A stretch of DNA of 64,000 nt from Arenimonas sp049195245 (GTDB lineage Bacteria; Pseudomonadota; Gammaproteobacteria; Xanthomonadales; Xanthomonadaceae). Below are positions 61,286-64,000 of this stretch, in pieces. Location of the stretch: NCBI RefSeq assembly GCF_049195245.1, contig NZ_JBMIRR010000023.1, positions 1 through 64,000 on the forward strand, read 5' to 3'. A model generated the notes under the pieces. That model was not told the origin of the DNA and made no database searches. It saw only the letters and a program-made list of their open reading frames with translations. Position 1 is the first letter of the stretch, and the number at the start of each line of letters is the position of its first letter. Made by a program: the position numbers and the translations under genes.

Positions 61286-63967
61286 ATGAACTGGCTGACC
61301 GACGTACTGGAAAACGACCTCGACCCCACCGAAACCCGCGAGTGGATGGAATCGCTCAAGGCGGTGCTGGACACCGACGGCCCCGAGCGCGCCCATCACC
61401 TGCTCGAGCGCATGGTCGAACTCACGCGCCGCGCCGGTGGCCAGCTGCCGTTCAATCCCACCACCCAGTACATCAACACCATCCCCGCGCACCTGGAAGC
61501 CAAGAGCGACGGCGACGCCACCCTGGAATGGCGCATCCGCAGCATCATCCGCTGGAACGCGATGGCGATGGTGGTGAAGGCCAACCGCAAGCCCGGCGAC
61601 CTCGGCGGCCACATCGCCTCCTTCGCCTCCAGCGCCACCCTGTACGACGTCGGCTTCAACCACTTCTGGCGCGCGCCCAGCGAAAACCACCCCGGCGACA
61701 TCCTCTACATCCAGGGCCACAGCAGCCCCGGCATCTACGCCCGCAGCTTCCTGGAAGGCCGCATCAGCGAAGACCAGCTCAACCACTTCCGCATGGAAGT
61801 GGACGGCAAGGGCATCAGCAGCTACCCGCACCCCTGGCTGATGCCCGACTACTGGCAGACCCCCACGGTCAGCATGGGCCTGGGCCCGATCAGCGCCATC
61901 TACCAGGCGCGCTTCCTGAAGTATTTGGAACACCGCGGCCTGGTCGAACCCAGCGACCGCAAGGTCTGGTGCTTCCTGGGCGACGGCGAAACCGACGAGC
62001 CCGAGAGCCTGGGCGCGATCGGCGTGGCCGGCCGCGAAGGCCTGGACAACCTGGTCTTCGTCATCAACTGCAACCTGCAGCGCCTGGACGGCCCGGTGCG
62101 CGGCAACGGCAAGATCATCCAGGAGCTGGAAGGCAGCTTCCGCGGCGCCGGCTGGAACGTGCTGAAGCTGGTGTGGGGCAGCTACTGGGACCCGCTGCTG
62201 GCGCGCGATACCGACGGCAGCCTGAAGAAGCTGATGATGGAAACCGTGGACGGCGAGTACCAGAACTGCAAGGCCTTCGGCGGCGCCTACACGCGCGAGA
62301 ACTTCTTCGGCAAGTACGCCCAGACCAAGCAGATGGTCAGCAACCTCAGCGACCAGGACATCAGCCGCCTCAACCGCGGCGGCCACGACCCGCACAAGGT
62401 GTACGCGGCCTACCACAGCGCCAGCAACCACACCGGCCAGCCCACCGTCATCCTGGCCAAGACCGTCAAGGGCTACGGCATGGGCAGCTGGGGCGAAAGC
62501 CTCAACCCCACCCACCAGACCAAGAAGCTGGACGACAGCGCGGTGAAGGCCTTCCGCGACCGCTTCCAGATTCCGCTCACCGACGACAAGCTGGCCGACG
62601 TGCCCTTCTTCCACCCCGGCGAGAAGAGCCCCGAAGTGGAATACCTCAAGTCGCGCCGCGAGAAGCTGGGCGGCTACCTGCCCCAGCGCCGCCGCAAGAC
62701 CAGCAAGCAGCTCACCGCGCCCAAGCTGGAAGTGTTCGACCGGTTGCTGAAGAGCACCGGCGAACGCGAGAACAGCACCACCATGAGCTTCGTTCAGGCC
62801 CTGAACATCGTGCTGCGCGACAAGCAGGTGGGCCCGCTGTGCGTGCCCATCGTGGCCGACGAAGCGCGCACCTTCGGCATGGAAGGCCTGTTCCGCCAGA
62901 TCGGCATCTACGCCCGCGACGGCCAGAAGTACAAGCCGGTGGACGCCGACCAGCTGATGTACTACCGCGAAGACAAGACCGGCCAGGTGCTGGAAGAGGG
63001 CATCACCGAAGCCGGCGCCTTCAGCAGCTGGATGGCCGCGGCCACCAGCTACTCGTCGTCCGACCAGCCGATGCTGCCGTTCTACATCTACTACAGCATG
63101 TTCGGATTCCAGCGCATCGGCGACAGCGCCTGGCAGGCGGCCGACATGCGCGCGCGGGGCTTCCTGCTGGGCGCCACCGCCGGCCGCACGACCTTGAACG
63201 GCGAAGGCCTGCAGCACGAGGACGGCCACAGCCACCTGCTGGCGGGCGCGATCCCGAACTGCAAGGCGTATGACCCGACCTTCGGCTTCGAAGTGGCGGT
63301 GATCCTGCAGCACGGCATGCAGCGGATGCTGGAGGACCAGGTGGATGAGTACTACTACCTGACGCTGATGAACGAGAACTACCCGCACCCGGATATGCCG
63401 GAAGGGGCGGCCGAGGGCATTCTCAAGGGCATGTATCTGCTGAAGGATGCCGGGAAGCCAAAGAAGGGCGAGCTGCGGGTGCAGCTGTTGGGCAGCGGCA
63501 CGATCCTGCGCGAGGCGATTGCCGCGGCGGAGTTGCTGGACAAGGACTTCGGAGTTTCAGCGGATATCTGGAGCTGCCCGAGCTTTACCGAGCTGCGGCG
63601 CGACGGGTTCGAGGTGGAACGCTACAACCGATTCCATCCGGAGGGTGAGCAGAAGAAGGCCTACGTCACTTCCTGCCTGGAGGGCCGCCAAGGCCCTGCG
63701 ATCGCCGCGACGGACTATGTGCGGGCGTTCGCGGATCAGATTCGGGCGTTTGTGCCGATGAAGTACACGGTGTTGGGTACGGATGGATTCGGGCGTTCAG
63801 ACACACGCGCCAACCTGCGTCGTTTCTTCGAGGTCGACCGGTACTACATCGCGCATGCCGCGATTGCGGCGCTGGCAGCAGACGGCAAGATGAATGCCAA
63901 GGATGTGGCGAGGGCGATAAAGAGCTACAAGATTGACACGGATAAACTGAATCCCGTTGCGTTCTAG
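61286..63967 (+). CDS. aceE: Pyruvate dehydrogenase E1 component (homodimeric type)
   Basis: The protein has 893 aa, the usual length for the gammaproteobacterial E1. It decarboxylates pyruvate with thiamine diphosphate and transfers acetyl to E2. Recognisable blocks are FNHFWRAP, GDGETDEPESLGAIGVAGREGLDNLVFVINCNLQRLDGPVRGNGKI (ThDP motif GDG...NCN), FIYYSMFGFQRIGD-type sequence (YIYYSMFGFQRIGD) and TDGFGRSDTR. AGGGA precedes the ATG. E2 and E3 genes are not in the window. Codon use becomes more T- and A-rich after about 63,440. Confidence 0.96.
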   Translation: MNWLTDVLENDLDPTETREWMESLKAVLDTDGPERAHHLLERMVELTRRAGGQLPFNPTTQYINTIPAHLEAKSDGDATLEWRIRSIIRWNAMAMVVKANRKPGDLGGHIASFASSATLYDVGFNHFWRAPSENHPGDILYIQGHSSPGIYARSFLEGRISEDQLNHFRMEVDGKGISSYPHPWLMPDYWQTPTVSMGLGPISAIYQARFLKYLEHRGLVEPSDRKVWCFLGDGETDEPESLGAIGVAGREGLDNLVFVINCNLQRLDGPVRGNGKIIQELEGSFRGAGWNVLKLVWGSYWDPLLARDTDGSLKKLMMETVDGEYQNCKAFGGAYTRENFFGKYAQTKQMVSNLSDQDISRLNRGGHDPHKVYAAYHSASNHTGQPTVILAKTVKGYGMGSWGESLNPTHQTKKLDDSAVKAFRDRFQIPLTDDKLADVPFFHPGEKSPEVEYLKSRREKLGGYLPQRRRKTSKQLTAPKLEVFDRLLKSTGERENSTTMSFVQALNIVLRDKQVGPLCVPIVADEARTFGMEGLFRQIGIYARDGQKYKPVDADQLMYYREDKTGQVLEEGITEAGAFSSWMAAATSYSSSDQPMLPFYIYYSMFGFQRIGDSAWQAADMRARGFLLGATAGRTTLNGEGLQHEDGHSHLLAGAIPNCKAYDPTFGFEVAVILQHGMQRMLEDQVDEYYYLTLMNENYPHPDMPEGAAEGILKGMYLLKDAGKPKKGELRVQLLGSGTILREAIAAAELLDKDFGVSADIWSCPSFTELRRDGFEVERYNRFHPEGEQKKAYVTSCLEGRQGPAIAATDYVRAFADQIRAFVPMKYTVLGTDGFGRSDTRANLRRFFEVDRYYIAHAAIAALAADGKMNAKDVARAIKSYKIDTDKLNPVAF

Positions 63968-64000
63968 TGACTGTACCTTACGTAATGCTTTCGAGGGCCA

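Overview
The window is high-GC DNA (my estimate is about 68-70%, not counted) with dense, short-spaced genes. The gene set points to a gammaproteobacterium of the Xanthomonadales, most likely the Lysobacter/Luteimonas side of Xanthomonadaceae. The pointers are a plant/proteobacterial-type GshA with a GTG start, cytochrome c4 beside a DsbA-like lipoprotein and opposite engB, a large TonB-dependent receptor, a QEGLA-motif protein, MaeB and a homodimeric-type AceE. No rRNA, tRNA, CRISPR array, prophage or insertion-sequence transposase was seen. Placement below family level is inference.

Layout. 1-7.5 kb: housekeeping genes (pteridine reductase, MidA-type methyltransferase, VanZ-like protein, CCA-adding enzyme, NDUFA9-like SDR, Slt-type lytic transglycosylase, TauE-type transporter). 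7.6-10.5 kb: a TonB-dependent receptor. 10.6-11.45 kb: a gene-free, very long inverted repeat. 11.5-15 kb: EEP-family phosphodiesterase/nuclease, DsbA-like lipoprotein, cytochrome c4 and EngB, then a second inverted-repeat element. 15.2-24.6 kb: an OppB-like permease, a cyanophycin locus (isoaspartyl dipeptidase, cyanophycinase, cyanophycin synthetase and a companion Mur ligase), and an OppA-like binding protein. 24.7-33.8 kb: GshA, a YecA/SEC-C protein, an ECF sigma factor with a membrane partner, a serine hydrolase, PEP carboxylase and small proteins. 33.9-45.3 kb: four amidohydrolase-family proteins, a GGDEF protein, a DUF421-like protein and a Ser/Thr kinase fused to a TonB C-terminal domain. 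45.4-54.5 kb: AMP nucleosidase, a small Gln/Pro-rich protein behind a near-consensus sigma-54 promoter, a Grx4-rhodanese fusion, a lipase-like hydrolase, an aminotransferase, RsgA, a QEGLA protein and a GT-C-like membrane protein. 54.7-64 kb: MaeB, two paralogous small membrane proteins, an RsbU-RsbW fusion with an RsbV-like partner, and AceE.

The most unusual signal is a dispersed perfect palindrome with half-site AAAACATACC, a central A/T, and the reverse half GGTATGTTTT. Nine full copies and one partial copy occur at five intergenic loci (22.9, 35.2, 48.3, 57.0 and 58.2 kb). Four loci carry two copies with centres 56, 56, 52 and 52 bp apart. The 57.0 and 58.2 kb loci have a second palindrome, CTGAGACAGTCTCAG, between the two copies. 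Every locus lies at the 3' end of at least one gene, and two copies overlap gene ends. This looks like a lineage-specific repetitive extragenic element, and the 57-58.2 kb gene pair is bracketed by it.

The genes suggest a free-living heterotroph that can store nitrogen as cyanophycin and re-mobilise it. It has active anaplerosis (Ppc, MaeB), an outer-membrane uptake receptor, periplasmic peptide and isopeptide handling, and several regulatory modules (ECF sigma, partner-switching, c-di-GMP, Ser/Thr kinase).
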